Under the pieces are notes generated by a model. It was not told the DNA's origin. It did not search any database and saw only the letters and a list, made by a program, of their open reading frames with translations. Shown here in pieces: positions 43,806-54,047 of a DNA stretch of 64,000 bases (position 1 is the stretch's first letter; every line of letters begins with the position of its first letter). The translations under genes were made by a program, and so were the position numbers. This DNA comes from Allobosea caraganae (GTDB lineage Bacteria > Pseudomonadota > Alphaproteobacteria > Rhizobiales > Beijerinckiaceae), in the NCBI RefSeq assembly GCF_003351345.1, contig NZ_QQTO01000019.1, positions 620,001 to 684,000 of the forward strand, in the 5' to 3' direction.

Positions 43806-45112
43806 GCGACCTCTTCGCCGCCTCCGGCCTCGACAAGAGCGGCCCGCGCCCGCTCGCCGACCGCGTCAGGCCGACGACGCTCGGCGAGGTCTCCGGCCAG
43901 GAGCACCTGACCGGGCCGGACGGGGCGCTGACCCGGCTCGTCGCCTCCGGCTCGCTCGGCAGCCTGATCTTCTGGGGTCCACCCGGCACCGGCAAGACCA
44001 CTGTGGCGCGGCTGCTCGCCGGCCTGGTCGATCTCGGCTTCGAGCAGATCAGCGCGATCTTCTCCGGCGTCGCCGATCTCAAGAAGGTGTTCGAGGCAGC
44101 GCGAGGACGCAGGCTCGGCGGCAAGGGCACCTTGCTCTTCGTCGACGAGATCCACCGCTTCAACCGGGCCCAGCAGGACGCGTTCCTGCCGGTGATGGAA
44201 GACGGCACGATCACCCTGATCGGCGCCACGACCGAGAACCCGTCCTTCGCGCTCAACGCGGCGTTGCTGTCGCGCGCCCGGGTGCTGACCTTCAAATCGC
44301 TCGACGAACCAGCGCTGCTCTTCCTGCTCGGCCGGGCCGAGCTGCTGGAGAACCGCGAGCTGCCGCTGACGCCGGAGGCGCGTCTGGCGCTGGCGCGTTT
44401 CGCCGATGGCGATGGCCGCGCCGTGCTGACCTTGGCCGAGGAGACCTGGCGCGCCGCCAAGCCCGACGAGATATTCGACGAGGCCGGCCTCTCCGAGGTG
44501 ATCCAGCGCCGCGCGCCGATCTACGACAAGGCGCAGGACGGCCACTACAACCTGATCTCGGCGCTGCACAAGACGATCCGCGGCTCCGATCCCGATGCGG
44601 CGCTGTACTACTTTGCCCGCATGCTTGATGCCGGTGAGGACCCGCGTTTCCTGGCGCGGCGGCTGGTGCGGATGGCGGTCGAGGATATCGGGCTGGCCGA
44701 TCCGCAGGCGCTGGTGCATGCGCGGGCCGCGGCCGAGACCTATGAGCAGCTCGGCTCGCCCGAGGGCGAGCTCGCGCTCGCCAACACGGTGATCTACCTC
44801 GCGACCGCGCCGAAATCGAACGCGGCCTACATGGCCTACAAGGCCGCGGTGCGCGCGGCCAAGCAGGGCGGCTCGCTGATGCCGCCCAAGACCATCCTGA
44901 ACGCCCCGACCAAGCTGATGAAGGAGGAGGGCTACGGCGAGGATTATTTCTACGACCACGACGCGCCCGACGCCTTCTCGGGCCAGAACTATTGGCCGGA
45001 CGCGCTGGGGCGGCAGCAATTCTACGATCCGCCGGAGCGCGGCTTCGAGCGCGAGATCAGGAAGCGGCTGGAATACTGGGCGAAGCTGCGGGCGGAGCGG
45101 GGCGGCGAGTAG
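43802..45112 (+). CDS. rarA: Replication-associated recombination protein A (AAA+ ATPase RarA/MgsA)
   Basis: 436 aa with a GTG start overlapping the degQ stop. RPTTLGEVSGQEHL at the start, Walker A WGPPGTGKTTVARL (about residues 58-71), Walker B LLFVDEIHRFN, sensor 1 GATTENPSF. The C-terminal tetramerisation domain contains YAPKGSNAAY-like TAPKSNAAYMAYKAA. It acts at blocked replication forks with RecA and SSB. The porin follows convergently. Confidence 0.95.
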   Translation: MSDLFAASGLDKSGPRPLADRVRPTTLGEVSGQEHLTGPDGALTRLVASGSLGSLIFWGPPGTGKTTVARLLAGLVDLGFEQISAIFSGVADLKKVFEAARGRRLGGKGTLLFVDEIHRFNRAQQDAFLPVMEDGTITLIGATTENPSFALNAALLSRARVLTFKSLDEPALLFLLGRAELLENRELPLTPEARLALARFADGDGRAVLTLAEETWRAAKPDEIFDEAGLSEVIQRRAPIYDKAQDGHYNLISALHKTIRGSDPDAALYYFARMLDAGEDPRFLARRLVRMAVEDIGLADPQALVHARAAAETYEQLGSPEGELALANTVIYLATAPKSNAAYMAYKAAVRAAKQGGSLMPPKTILNAPTKLMKEEGYGEDYFYDHDAPDAFSGQNYWPDALGRQQFYDPPERGFEREIRKRLEYWAKLRAERGGE

Positions 45113-45129
45113 CGCCGCGTTTCAGGGCG

Positions 45130-46461
45130 TCAAAACGTCCGCTCGATGAAGACCTGCGTGGTGATCTGCCGGCCCGCCAGCCCGGCCGGAATCACGCGGC
45201 CGCCAAGCGAGAACTGGGCCCAGGCGACCGAGGTTTCGACGCCAGCCTTGAAGCCATCGACCGGCGTCCAGACCAGGTTGGCGGTGGCGCGGTCGATCCT
45301 GATCTTGCCCTCCGCCTGACCGGCAAGCGGCACCGAGAGCCAATAGCGGCTGACATAGGCATTGGTGGCGATCTCGTCGGTCCATTCGCGATGTGTCGAG
45401 AGCACGGCCGAGAAACCGCGGGTCGGATCGCCGCCGAACAGGACCTGCCGCACCACCCGCGTGTCGAGGTTGGAGCCGAGATAGGGGGCGCTGTCGATGC
45501 CGCCGACGATCTGGCCGGAGATGTTGCTCGGCTTACCGAGGATATCGGCCTCGTAGGTCGCGCCGATGATGCCGGCCCGGCCGAGCCTGTCCGGCGAACC
45601 CGGGATGTCGCGCAGCGCCAGCGCCGTGTGCACCGTCCAGGGGCCGGAGGCATAGACCAACCGGGCGACGCCGTCCGGCACGCGCCGGCCCTCCTGGACG
45701 GGGATGCTCGAGGTCGAGCCCAGCGCCGGGTCTTCGAGCGAGAGGCTGGCCGTCCAGCTTTCGGTCAACGGCAGGTCGAGGCCGATGAGGCCGACAGTGC
45801 GGCTGGGCACCTGTGCGCTGGTGTTGAAATCGTCGCCACCCCAGAAGCTGAAGCGGGAATCGGCCATGCCGAAGGTCCACGGGCCGATGGAGACCGTGGC
45901 CTCGTCGATGGTCATGCCCTGGTCGCTATCTGGCGGATTGCGCATCGACAGGCTGAAGATGGAGCCGATGCGCAGGCCCGAGGCGAGGTCGTGCGAGGTC
46001 GTGATGGTGAAGCTGGCGCTGACCTGCGTCGAGGTCGCATTCGGCGGAGGCGGCGGGGCCGAGCGTGAGACGCGATAGGCATCGTACTGCATGCCGGCAT
46101 TGACGGAGCCGCTGATCGACAGGCAGGTGCCGGTGCCCGGCACGATGTAGCCATGCACGCTGTCGTCATCGGCGTCGTCGTCATCACTATCGTCGTCGCT
46201 GTTGTCGTCCGCGTCGTCGCTCTCCTCCTTGGCCGCGCTCGGGGCCGCTGCCGCGGGAGGGCTGGCGAAGAGCGGCGTTCCCTCGAATGGCGCGATCGTG
46301 CAGGCGCGCGCGAAGCTGGGCGCCTGTGCCGGCTTGAGCCGAGCGGGTGCGGCGCGCGCGCGCTCGGGGCAAGCGGCGGCGAACGCGGCGAGGAGCAGCA
46401 GCATGATCGTGGCGAGGCGCTGGCCGGGGCCGTCACCCGCGAGGGCTCTCGCGCATTCCAT
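45130..46461 (-). CDS. Porin-family outer-membrane protein
   Basis: 443 aa from the CAT at 46459-46461; longer frames have no signal-like start. A hydrophobic segment (TIMLLLLAAFAAAC) near residue 20 is followed by ARAAPARL, a plausible signal cleavage. After a highly acidic low-complexity stretch of Asp and Ser (about residues 90-115) comes LSISGSVNAGMQYDAYRVSR, like alphaproteobacterial Porin_2 strands. Amphipathic strand patterns continue to the last residue, Phe (VFIERTF), the usual outer-membrane barrel end. It lies convergent with rarA and divergent from crcB. Confidence 0.7.
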   Translation of the reverse strand: MECARALAGDGPGQRLATIMLLLLAAFAAACPERARAAPARLKPAQAPSFARACTIAPFEGTPLFASPPAAAAPSAAKEESDDADDNSDDDSDDDDADDDSVHGYIVPGTGTCLSISGSVNAGMQYDAYRVSRSAPPPPPNATSTQVSASFTITTSHDLASGLRIGSIFSLSMRNPPDSDQGMTIDEATVSIGPWTFGMADSRFSFWGGDDFNTSAQVPSRTVGLIGLDLPLTESWTASLSLEDPALGSTSSIPVQEGRRVPDGVARLVYASGPWTVHTALALRDIPGSPDRLGRAGIIGATYEADILGKPSNISGQIVGGIDSAPYLGSNLDTRVVRQVLFGGDPTRGFSAVLSTHREWTDEIATNAYVSRYWLSVPLAGQAEGKIRIDRATANLVWTPVDGFKAGVETSVAWAQFSLGGRVIPAGLAGRQITTQVFIERTF

Positions 46462-46599
46462 CTTTGGCCCGACGAGTTCGGCTGCGGGCGCGCATCTTGG
46501 TTCGCGCAACGGCAATTGTCGACGCTCAGGCGGCGGCCAAATCAGCGAAGCGGGCCGATTTCGTTTGTATGGGCCGGGCGCGCTGGCTATTGCAGTGCG

Positions 46600-46983
46600 A
46601 TGACATCCGCTTTTCTCGTCTTCATCGGCGCCGGCATTGGTGGCGTGCTGCGCCATGGCGTCAACCTTGCCGTGCCGAAATGGCTCGGCATGGCCTTTCC
46701 ATATGGCACCATGGCGATCAACATCGTCGGCTCCGGAGTCATGGGGCTGGTCGCCGGCTGGCTGGCCTTCAAGGCGGATTTCGCCTGGACGCAGAATGCG
46801 CGGCTCTTCCTGACCACCGGCATCCTCGGCGGCTTCACCACCTTCTCGGCCTTCTCGCTCGACGCGGTGCTGCTCTGGGAGCGCGGCGAGGCCGGGCTTG
46901 CGGGTGTCTACGTGCTGGGTTCGGTCATCCTGTCGCTCGCCGCGCTCGTCGGCGGGCTTGCGATCGTGCGGGGGCTGTCATGA
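46600..46983 (+). CDS. crcB: Fluoride ion channel CrcB (Fluc)
   Basis: 127 aa, four membrane helices. GAGIGGVLRHGVNL at TM1, YGTMAINIVGSGVMGLVAG and GGFTTFSAFSLDAVLL, the family signature that lines the fluoride pore. Dimeric inner-membrane exporter of fluoride. The ATG at 46600 is chosen over longer frames by homology. No fluoride riboswitch was recognised upstream. The stop overlaps the next start (ATGA). Confidence 0.95.
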   Translation: MTSAFLVFIGAGIGGVLRHGVNLAVPKWLGMAFPYGTMAINIVGSGVMGLVAGWLAFKADFAWTQNARLFLTTGILGGFTTFSAFSLDAVLLWERGEAGLAGVYVLGSVILSLAALVGGLAIVRGLS

Positions 46984-48239
46984 GGCAGGGCGGCAAGGGG
47001 ACGGGCGGCAAGGGCGCCAGCGGTCCGAAGCGTGACGGCAGGCCCCCGGCGACCGGGGGCGCCAAGCGGCGTCCGAGCCATGATGCGCGCCGGCGGGCGC
47101 AGGCCTCGGCCAAGGCGAAGCCGGATCTGGCCGAGACGATCGTCCGCGTTCCGACCACGCGCAAACCCGTTGCCGCAAAACCCGCCCGCCCGGCTGGGCC
47201 GACACGCGCCGAGGTGAAGGCGACGACCGCCGAGGTTCTGGCGACCGGCGTGCAGCAGCTCGTCGTGACCCCGGACGAGAACGAGATGCGGATCGACCGC
47301 TTCCTCGAGGCGCGCTTCCCGCAGCTCTCCTTCAGCCATATCCAGCGCATCGTCCGGAAGGGCGAATTGCGCGTCAACGGCAAGCGCGCCGACAGCAAGG
47401 ACCGGCTCGAGGCCGGCCAGACCGTGCGCATCCCGCCGCTCAAGCTGGAACCGCAGGCCGAGCGGCCGCGCTCGCTCAAGGCCGATGCCGATACGATCGG
47501 CTTCCTGCGCTCGATCACGCTCTATGAGGACGACGACGTCATGGTCCTCAACAAGCCGGCGGGCCTCGCCGTGCAGGGCGGCTCGGGCACGACGCGCCAT
47601 GTCGACGGCCTGCTCGACGCGCTGACCGGCAAGGACGGCCAGAAGCCGCGCCTGGTGCACCGGCTCGACAAGGACACCTCGGGCTGCCTCGTCATCGCCA
47701 AGTCGCGCTTCGCGGCTGCGACCCTGGCCAAGACCTTCCGCTCGCGCTCTGCGCGAAAGGTCTATTGGGCGCTGGTCGCCGGCGTGCCGCGCGTGCGCCA
47801 GGGCCGGATCTCGACCTACCTCGCCCGCGAGGAAGCCTATGACGGCGACCAGCGCATGGCGGTGGCCAAGCATGGCGATGACGGCGCCATGCATGCCGTG
47901 ACCTATTACGCCGTGGTCGAGACCGCCGCGCAGAAGCTTGCCTGGCTCTCGCTCAAGCCGGTGACCGGCCGCACCCACCAACTGCGCGCCCACGCCGCCC
48001 ATATCGGCCACCCGATCGTCGGCGACCCCAAGTATTTCAACATCAGCAATTGGGAGCTGCCCGGCGGTATCCAGAACAAGCTGCATCTGCTGGCGCGGCG
48101 GATCGTTCTGCCGCATCCGCGCGGCAAGGGCACGATCGACGTCAGCGCGCCGCTGCCGCCGCATATGCGCCAGAGCTGGAACCTGCTCGGCTTCGAGGAT
48201 GCACCTTACGATCCGATCGTCGACGCGCCGGATGAATAG
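46980..48239 (+). CDS. RluC/RluD-family 23S rRNA pseudouridine synthase
   Basis: 419 aa starting in the crcB stop. An unusual basic, Lys/Arg/Pro/Ala-rich N-terminal extension (about 95 residues) precedes an S4 domain (NEMRIDRFLEARFPQLSFSH) and the catalytic domain with LVHRLDKDTSGCLVIAKS, whose Asp attacks the uridine. GRTHQLRAHAAHIGHPIVGD is the second signature. Probably modifies the RluC positions of 23S rRNA. It is cotranscribed with crcB. Confidence 0.93.
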   Translation: MRQGGKGTGGKGASGPKRDGRPPATGGAKRRPSHDARRRAQASAKAKPDLAETIVRVPTTRKPVAAKPARPAGPTRAEVKATTAEVLATGVQQLVVTPDENEMRIDRFLEARFPQLSFSHIQRIVRKGELRVNGKRADSKDRLEAGQTVRIPPLKLEPQAERPRSLKADADTIGFLRSITLYEDDDVMVLNKPAGLAVQGGSGTTRHVDGLLDALTGKDGQKPRLVHRLDKDTSGCLVIAKSRFAAATLAKTFRSRSARKVYWALVAGVPRVRQGRISTYLAREEAYDGDQRMAVAKHGDDGAMHAVTYYAVVETAAQKLAWLSLKPVTGRTHQLRAHAAHIGHPIVGDPKYFNISNWELPGGIQNKLHLLARRIVLPHPRGKGTIDVSAPLPPHMRQSWNLLGFEDAPYDPIVDAPDE

Positions 48240-48261
48240 AGCACTCAGCGGAATCTCACCC

Positions 48262-48371
48262 GCGTCATCCCGGACAAGCGGCGAAGCCGCGCCGCTCCGG
48301 GATCCATCGTAAGGCTCCGGCGCTCTACGGTGGATCCCGGCGCTCCGCTTCGCTGCGGCCGGGATGACGCG
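48262..48371. repeat. Dispersed palindrome D, copy 1
   Basis: GCGTCATCCCGG...CCGGGATGACGC outer arms with inner stems GCGGCG..., GGATCCA...TGGATCC. It is related to 52482-52567. It begins 23 bp after the stop codon of the pseudouridine synthase gene and ends about 120 bp before the next gene. Resembles REP-type elements. Confidence 0.7.
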
Positions 48372-48492
48372 GAGGGCATATCGGTCGACGGGCCTAAGTC
48401 GGGTTTCAGCTGACTTTGCGTAAGAGAACGCTTGCAGAACAAAATCGATTATGTTCTAATTTTGTTCTCAATCCTCTGACGCAGGTGCTCCG

Positions 48493-48987
48493 ATGATGCG
48501 TTTCGCCTTCATTCTCGCTGGCCTGACACTTTCGCTGGCCGTTTCCGCCCATGCGCAGGCTCCTGCCGCGCCCAAACCGACCGCCGCCGCGGTAACAGCC
48601 GACGAGCCGGTGCCGCGGGCCGAGCGGGCCAAGGCGCGCCAGGATTGCCTGGCCGAGAACGTCGCGCTCTCCGGCGACGACCTGCGCCAAGCCATGCGCG
48701 ACTGCATTCAAGGCAGGTTCCCGGGCGTGCAGCTCTATGCGCGCGACGGCCTGACGCGCGACGGCAAGCCGACCGCGGTCGCGGCCCGTAGCGCCTGCAA
48801 GACCGAGGCTGATGAGCGCAGCCTCTCCGGTACCGCGCGGCGCGACGCCCTGACCTCCTGCTTCAAGGCGAAGCGGCCCGACCTCGCCGCTCGCGCCGAA
48901 TGCCGCAAGGAGAGCCGGGCCAAGGGGCTCGACGGCGAGGAGCTGCGCAAGGCGATCACTGAATGCGCCCGCGCGACCCAGTCATGA
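48493..48987 (+). CDS. Secreted PsiF-repeat protein (three repeats)
   Basis: 164 aa with a signal peptide ending near AHAQ (residue 22). Three units with paired cysteines follow: DCLAENVALSGDDLRQAMRDC, ACKTEADERSLSGTARRDAL...C, and ECRKESRAKGLDGEELRKAI...C. Each matches the PsiF repeat pattern C-x-x-E/A...L-x-G-x-x-R/L...C. Family PsiF is known as phosphate-starvation-inducible in E. coli, with no defined activity. A third unit is more than the usual two. The first two codons are both ATG, so 48496 is an equal start. Confidence 0.75.
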   Translation: MMRFAFILAGLTLSLAVSAHAQAPAAPKPTAAAVTADEPVPRAERAKARQDCLAENVALSGDDLRQAMRDCIQGRFPGVQLYARDGLTRDGKPTAVAARSACKTEADERSLSGTARRDALTSCFKAKRPDLAARAECRKESRAKGLDGEELRKAITECARATQS

Positions 48988-49042
48988 GCGACGCGCGCCA
49001 GAGGTGATGGCCCGGCCGCGCGTTTCGGGCTAAACGGCGGCC

Positions 49043-49723
49043 ATGTCCCTCGTCATCTTCGATCTCGACGGCACGCTGATCGATTCAGCCGCCATCATCC
49101 TTGAGGCCCAGTACGTGACCTTCGCGCGCTGCGGGCTGGCCCATCCCGGCCGTGAGGCGGGCCTCGGCATCGTCGGGCTGACGCTGGATATCGCGCTGGC
49201 ACGGCTGGCCGGGCTCGACAAGCCGGACGACACGCTGACCGAGACCTATCGCGAGGTCTTTGGCGCGATGCGCGTCCAGGCCGAGACCGATCCGTCCCTG
49301 GCCGAGCCGCTCTTTCCGGGCGTCGAGGCGATGCTGGCCGAACTGGCGGTGCGGCCGGGCATGCGGCTCGGCATCGCCACCGGCAAGTCGCGCCGGGGCT
49401 TGGAGTACATCGTCGAGCGCTATGGCTGGCAGAAATACTTCACCACGTTCCAGAGTGCCGATGACGCGCCCTCGAAGCCGCATCCCGGCATGATCCTGCG
49501 GGCGATGAGCGAGACGGGCACGCGGCCGGAGCAGACCGCGATGGTCGGGGACAGCTCCTTCGACATCGAGATGGCGGTTGCCGCCGGCGTGGCGCCCATC
49601 GCGGTGTCCTGGGGCTTCCAGCCGGTTGCGAGCTTGCAGGCACTGGGCGCGCGCGCCGTGCTGAATCACTGCTCCGAATTGTCCGGCGTGCTCGACCGGC
49701 TGCTGGTGACCGAGCCGGCGTGA
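49043..49723 (+). CDS. HAD-superfamily hydrolase (phosphoglycolate-phosphatase-like)
   Basis: 226 aa. Motif I VIFDLDGTLIDS (Asp7 nucleophile, Asp9), motif II IATGKS, motif III Lys in SKPHPGMI, motif IV MVGDSSFDIEMA. The helical cap of about 70 residues places it in subfamily IA with Gph/PGP. Substrate not determined. This gene commonly follows the rluC-like gene in Rhizobiales; here a PsiF-repeat gene lies between. Confidence 0.9.
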   Translation: MSLVIFDLDGTLIDSAAIILEAQYVTFARCGLAHPGREAGLGIVGLTLDIALARLAGLDKPDDTLTETYREVFGAMRVQAETDPSLAEPLFPGVEAMLAELAVRPGMRLGIATGKSRRGLEYIVERYGWQKYFTTFQSADDAPSKPHPGMILRAMSETGTRPEQTAMVGDSSFDIEMAVAAGVAPIAVSWGFQPVASLQALGARAVLNHCSELSGVLDRLLVTEPA

Positions 49724-49785
49724 GCGCACTGACGGCCTCGCCTCAGTAACACCCTCGCAACCACGTCCGCTCAGTAGCGTTTAAC

Positions 49786-49861
49786 CTGAACACACGTTCA
49801 GATTTGGCCGTTAACCACCTGATGGCCTCTCACCCCTCATGGTGTTCCTGCAACAGGAACA
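49786..49861 (+). promoter_or_regulatory. Two palindromes upstream of the orphan gene
   Basis: CTGAAC-acac-GTTCAG at 49786-49801 and TGTTCCTG-caa-CAGGAACA at 49843-49861, both perfect. The first could be an operator. The second is a tight hairpin 36 bp before the start codon at 49898 and could act in the mRNA leader. Confidence 0.4.
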
Positions 49862-49897
49862 ACCCGGCATAAAACAACGCCGGACAGGGGTTGAACA

Positions 49898-50335
49898 ATG
49901 ATCAGCCATGAACTTCGTGAATTCGTCGATCGCGTGATGGACAGGCATGCGATCGACGACGAAGACGTCAAGATGCTTCAGCGCGAAATCTTGCTGGACA
50001 GCGTCATGAGCCGCGACGTCATCGATGTTCTCATCGCACTCGACCGTGCCGTGCCGGACAGCGCGACCAGCTTCGCCGATTACCTGGTCGCGCTCACCGT
50101 CGACTTCACGGTCTGGGAAAGCCGCCCGACCGGCGTGATCGACCGCGAGAAGGCGCATTGGCTGGTGGCGACGCTCTCATCCGGCGATGGCCCGACCGCG
50201 ACGGCCCAGCGCATCGCCTTCGAGATCGTGCGCGAGGCCGAGCGCTGCGACGAGCTGTTGCTCGCTTTCGCCATGCGCAAGGGCGCCCTCAGCGCGCAAC
50301 GCCTCAGCAGCGAGCGGATGCTGCTGGCCAGCTGA
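49898..50335 (+). CDS. Hypothetical protein of unknown function
   Basis: 145 aa, no signal peptide or membrane span. The sequence is largely helical and acidic: ISHELREFVDRVMDRHAIDD, LLDSVMSRDVIDVLIALDRA, then VDFTVWESRPTGVIDREKAH. I do not recognise the family. Codon use is like its neighbours, so it looks native. A Shine-Dalgarno-like ggggttg precedes the ATG. It is alone between the HAD gene and pccA with a structured 174-bp upstream region. Confidence 0.65.
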   Translation: MISHELREFVDRVMDRHAIDDEDVKMLQREILLDSVMSRDVIDVLIALDRAVPDSATSFADYLVALTVDFTVWESRPTGVIDREKAHWLVATLSSGDGPTATAQRIAFEIVREAERCDELLLAFAMRKGALSAQRLSSERMLLAS

Positions 50336-50450
50336 GCCAGCGAGGGCAGGGCGCACGACGTCGTCGCGCGACCTTCGCATCAGTGGACGTGAGCGCCGGC
50401 CTCCAATACATCCGACTGTCATAGTCTATGGCAGCCGGGGGACGCCGCGC

Positions 50451-52451
<2,001 letters not shown>

Positions 52452-52481
52452 AGGCACGGCATTCCGGCATGCTACCTTTCC

Positions 52482-52567
52482 CCCGTCATGCTCGGGATAA
52501 GCCCCAGCATGACGGGAGTGCTGAACCTTACGATGGATCCCGGCGCTCCGGCCGGGATGACGCGGGG
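52482..52567. repeat. Dispersed palindrome D, copy 2, with hairpin after pccA
   Basis: CCCGTCATGCT...AGCATGACGGG at 52482-52516 is a perfect 11-bp stem 30 bp after pccA. It is followed by a half unit, gatggatcccggcg...ccgggatgacgc, shared with 48340-48371. No T-run. It may act as a transcript end. Confidence 0.7.
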
Positions 52568-52670
52568 AGGTTTCGCCAAGCCCGCTAAGTGCTGTGCAAC
52601 AAAACAAATTTGCTTTCCTTCATCCCTGGCGGGACAATCCCGCCCGCCGGATAGCGGCGCGGAGCCCGAT

Positions 52671-53291
52671 ATGCTGACGATCTGGGGGCGCATCAGCTCC
52701 ATCAACGTGCAGAAGGCGGTCTGGGCGGCCGGCGAGGTCGGCCAGACCTTCGAGCGCATCGATGTCGGCGGGGCCTTTGGCGGCACCAGCGGCCCGACCT
52801 ATCGCGCCAAGAATCCGAACGGGCTCGTGCCGGTGCTGGAGGACGGCGAAATCTGCATCTGGGAATCCAACAGCATCGTGCGCTATCTCGCCGCCCGCTA
52901 CGGCGCCGGCTGGATTTGGGAGGAGGATCCGGCGCTGCGGGCCGAATCCGACCGCTGGATGGACTGGATGATCGCCGAGCTGCAGCCGGCGCTCAATCCC
53001 GGCTTCCGCATGCTGCTGCGCACGCCGCCCGAGCAGCGCGACCCGGCCGTGGTCGAAAACGCGATCGCCCGCACCGAGGCGCTGATGGCGATCCTCGATG
53101 CGCATCTCGCCCAGCGCAGCTACCTCGCCAATGAGCGCTTCGGCATGGCCGATATCACGGTCGCGCCCGGCGCGCATCGCTGGCTCAACCTGCCGGTGCA
53201 GCGCACGAAGCGGCCGCATGTCGAGCGCTGGTACGAGATGGTCTCGGCCAGGCCCGCCGCCAAGCCGGCCTTGCCGGTGCCGATCTCGTGA
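52671..53291 (+). CDS. Glutathione S-transferase family protein
   Basis: 206 aa. The N-terminal thioredoxin-like domain has LTIWGRISSINVQKAVWAA (Ser in the active-site region), NPNGLVPVLEDG (cis-Pro loop) and WESNSIVRYLAARYG. The helical C-terminal domain has ANERFGMADITVAPGAHRW, the N-capping box. Substrate unknown. A stand-alone gene with a repeat upstream. Confidence 0.88.
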   Translation: MLTIWGRISSINVQKAVWAAGEVGQTFERIDVGGAFGGTSGPTYRAKNPNGLVPVLEDGEICIWESNSIVRYLAARYGAGWIWEEDPALRAESDRWMDWMIAELQPALNPGFRMLLRTPPEQRDPAVVENAIARTEALMAILDAHLAQRSYLANERFGMADITVAPGAHRWLNLPVQRTKRPHVERWYEMVSARPAAKPALPVPIS

Positions 53292-53322
53292 ACTTGCCCT
53301 TGGGCGCCTTGATCCGGCCGCG

Positions 53323-53871
53323 ATGGCTGCCATGATGTTGGGCATGATGATGAAATCGGCTTCGGCCCTCCTCTTTGCGCTCGTCGCGACTGCCCCGGCC
53401 CTGGCGCAGACGCCGCCCGTGCCGAACCCGACGCTTGCCGTCGACCGCGCGCAAATGGCGAGCTGCCTGCGCCAGAGTTCGACGGCCACCGGCGCCTGCG
53501 TCGGCTTGATCGCGGTGACCTGCGTGCGCGCCGTCACCGGCGACCGGCGCGATGCCGAGACCACCTGCGCCCGGCGCGAGGAGGCGGTCTGGCGCGAGCG
53601 GCTGGAGCTGGCGAGCCTCGCCGTGATGCGTGCCACCGATTCAGGCTCGCGCGGCCAGTTCGCCTCGCTGCAACTGGCCTGGGAGGGCTATGTCGCGCAG
53701 AAATGCGCCTTCTATGGCAGCACGCAGCCGGTGGCCCGTGCAGCGGGGATGCAGGCCGGCTGCGAGTTGCGCGAGGTCGCGAACCGCTCGCTCGAGCTCG
53801 AGCGCGCCATCACCCAGCGCGCCGCCAGCCAGCGCCGGCCGAGCAACAATCCGCCGCAGATCATCCGCTAG
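53323..53871 (+). CDS. Secreted lysozyme-inhibitor LprI-like protein
   Basis: 182 aa. A signal peptide ends at ATAPALAQ. The mature part has conserved cysteines in CLRQSSTATGACVGLIAVTC, then CARREEAVWRERL, LQLAWEGYVAQKCAFYGS and MQAGCELREVANRSLELE, the pattern of the LprI N-terminal (DUF1311) family. These are periplasmic or surface proteins; inhibition of lysozyme is shown only for a few. Several ATG codons (53323, 53332, 53335, 53344-53350) could start it and no Shine-Dalgarno decides. The stop codon is 2 bp before a long palindrome. Confidence 0.72.
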   Translation: MAAMMLGMMMKSASALLFALVATAPALAQTPPVPNPTLAVDRAQMASCLRQSSTATGACVGLIAVTCVRAVTGDRRDAETTCARREEAVWRERLELASLAVMRATDSGSRGQFASLQLAWEGYVAQKCAFYGSTQPVARAAGMQAGCELREVANRSLELERAITQRAASQRRPSNNPPQIIR

Positions 53872-53872
53872 T

Positions 53873-53957
53873 CGTCATTGCGAGCGTTAGCGAAGCAATC
53901 CAGGGGGTCTCGCTCACCCGGTCCCCCTGGATTGCTTCGCTAACGCTCGCAATGACG
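53873..53957. repeat. Perfect 35-bp inverted repeat (family E)
   Basis: Left arm 53873-53907 and right arm 53923-53957 are exact inverted copies (CGTCATTGCGAGCG... to ...CGCTCGCAATGACG) around a 15-nt loop. The element starts 2 bp after the LprI-like stop codon. It resembles the common alphaproteobacterial tcattgcgagcg intergenic palindromes and could act as a transcript-end stabiliser. Confidence 0.9.
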
Positions 53958-54047
53958 GCGAGGGGCCGATGGGCTTGGAGGCGGGCGAGCTGTTAGCGGC
54001 TCGTCAGCATTCATCGGCTAGAGGCCTGATATTTGCTGGGAGCGCCG

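Noticed and set aside
46462..46599. Fluoride riboswitch upstream of crcB
   Set aside because: The region was read for the usual riboswitch core and nothing similar was found; crcB is probably controlled otherwise.
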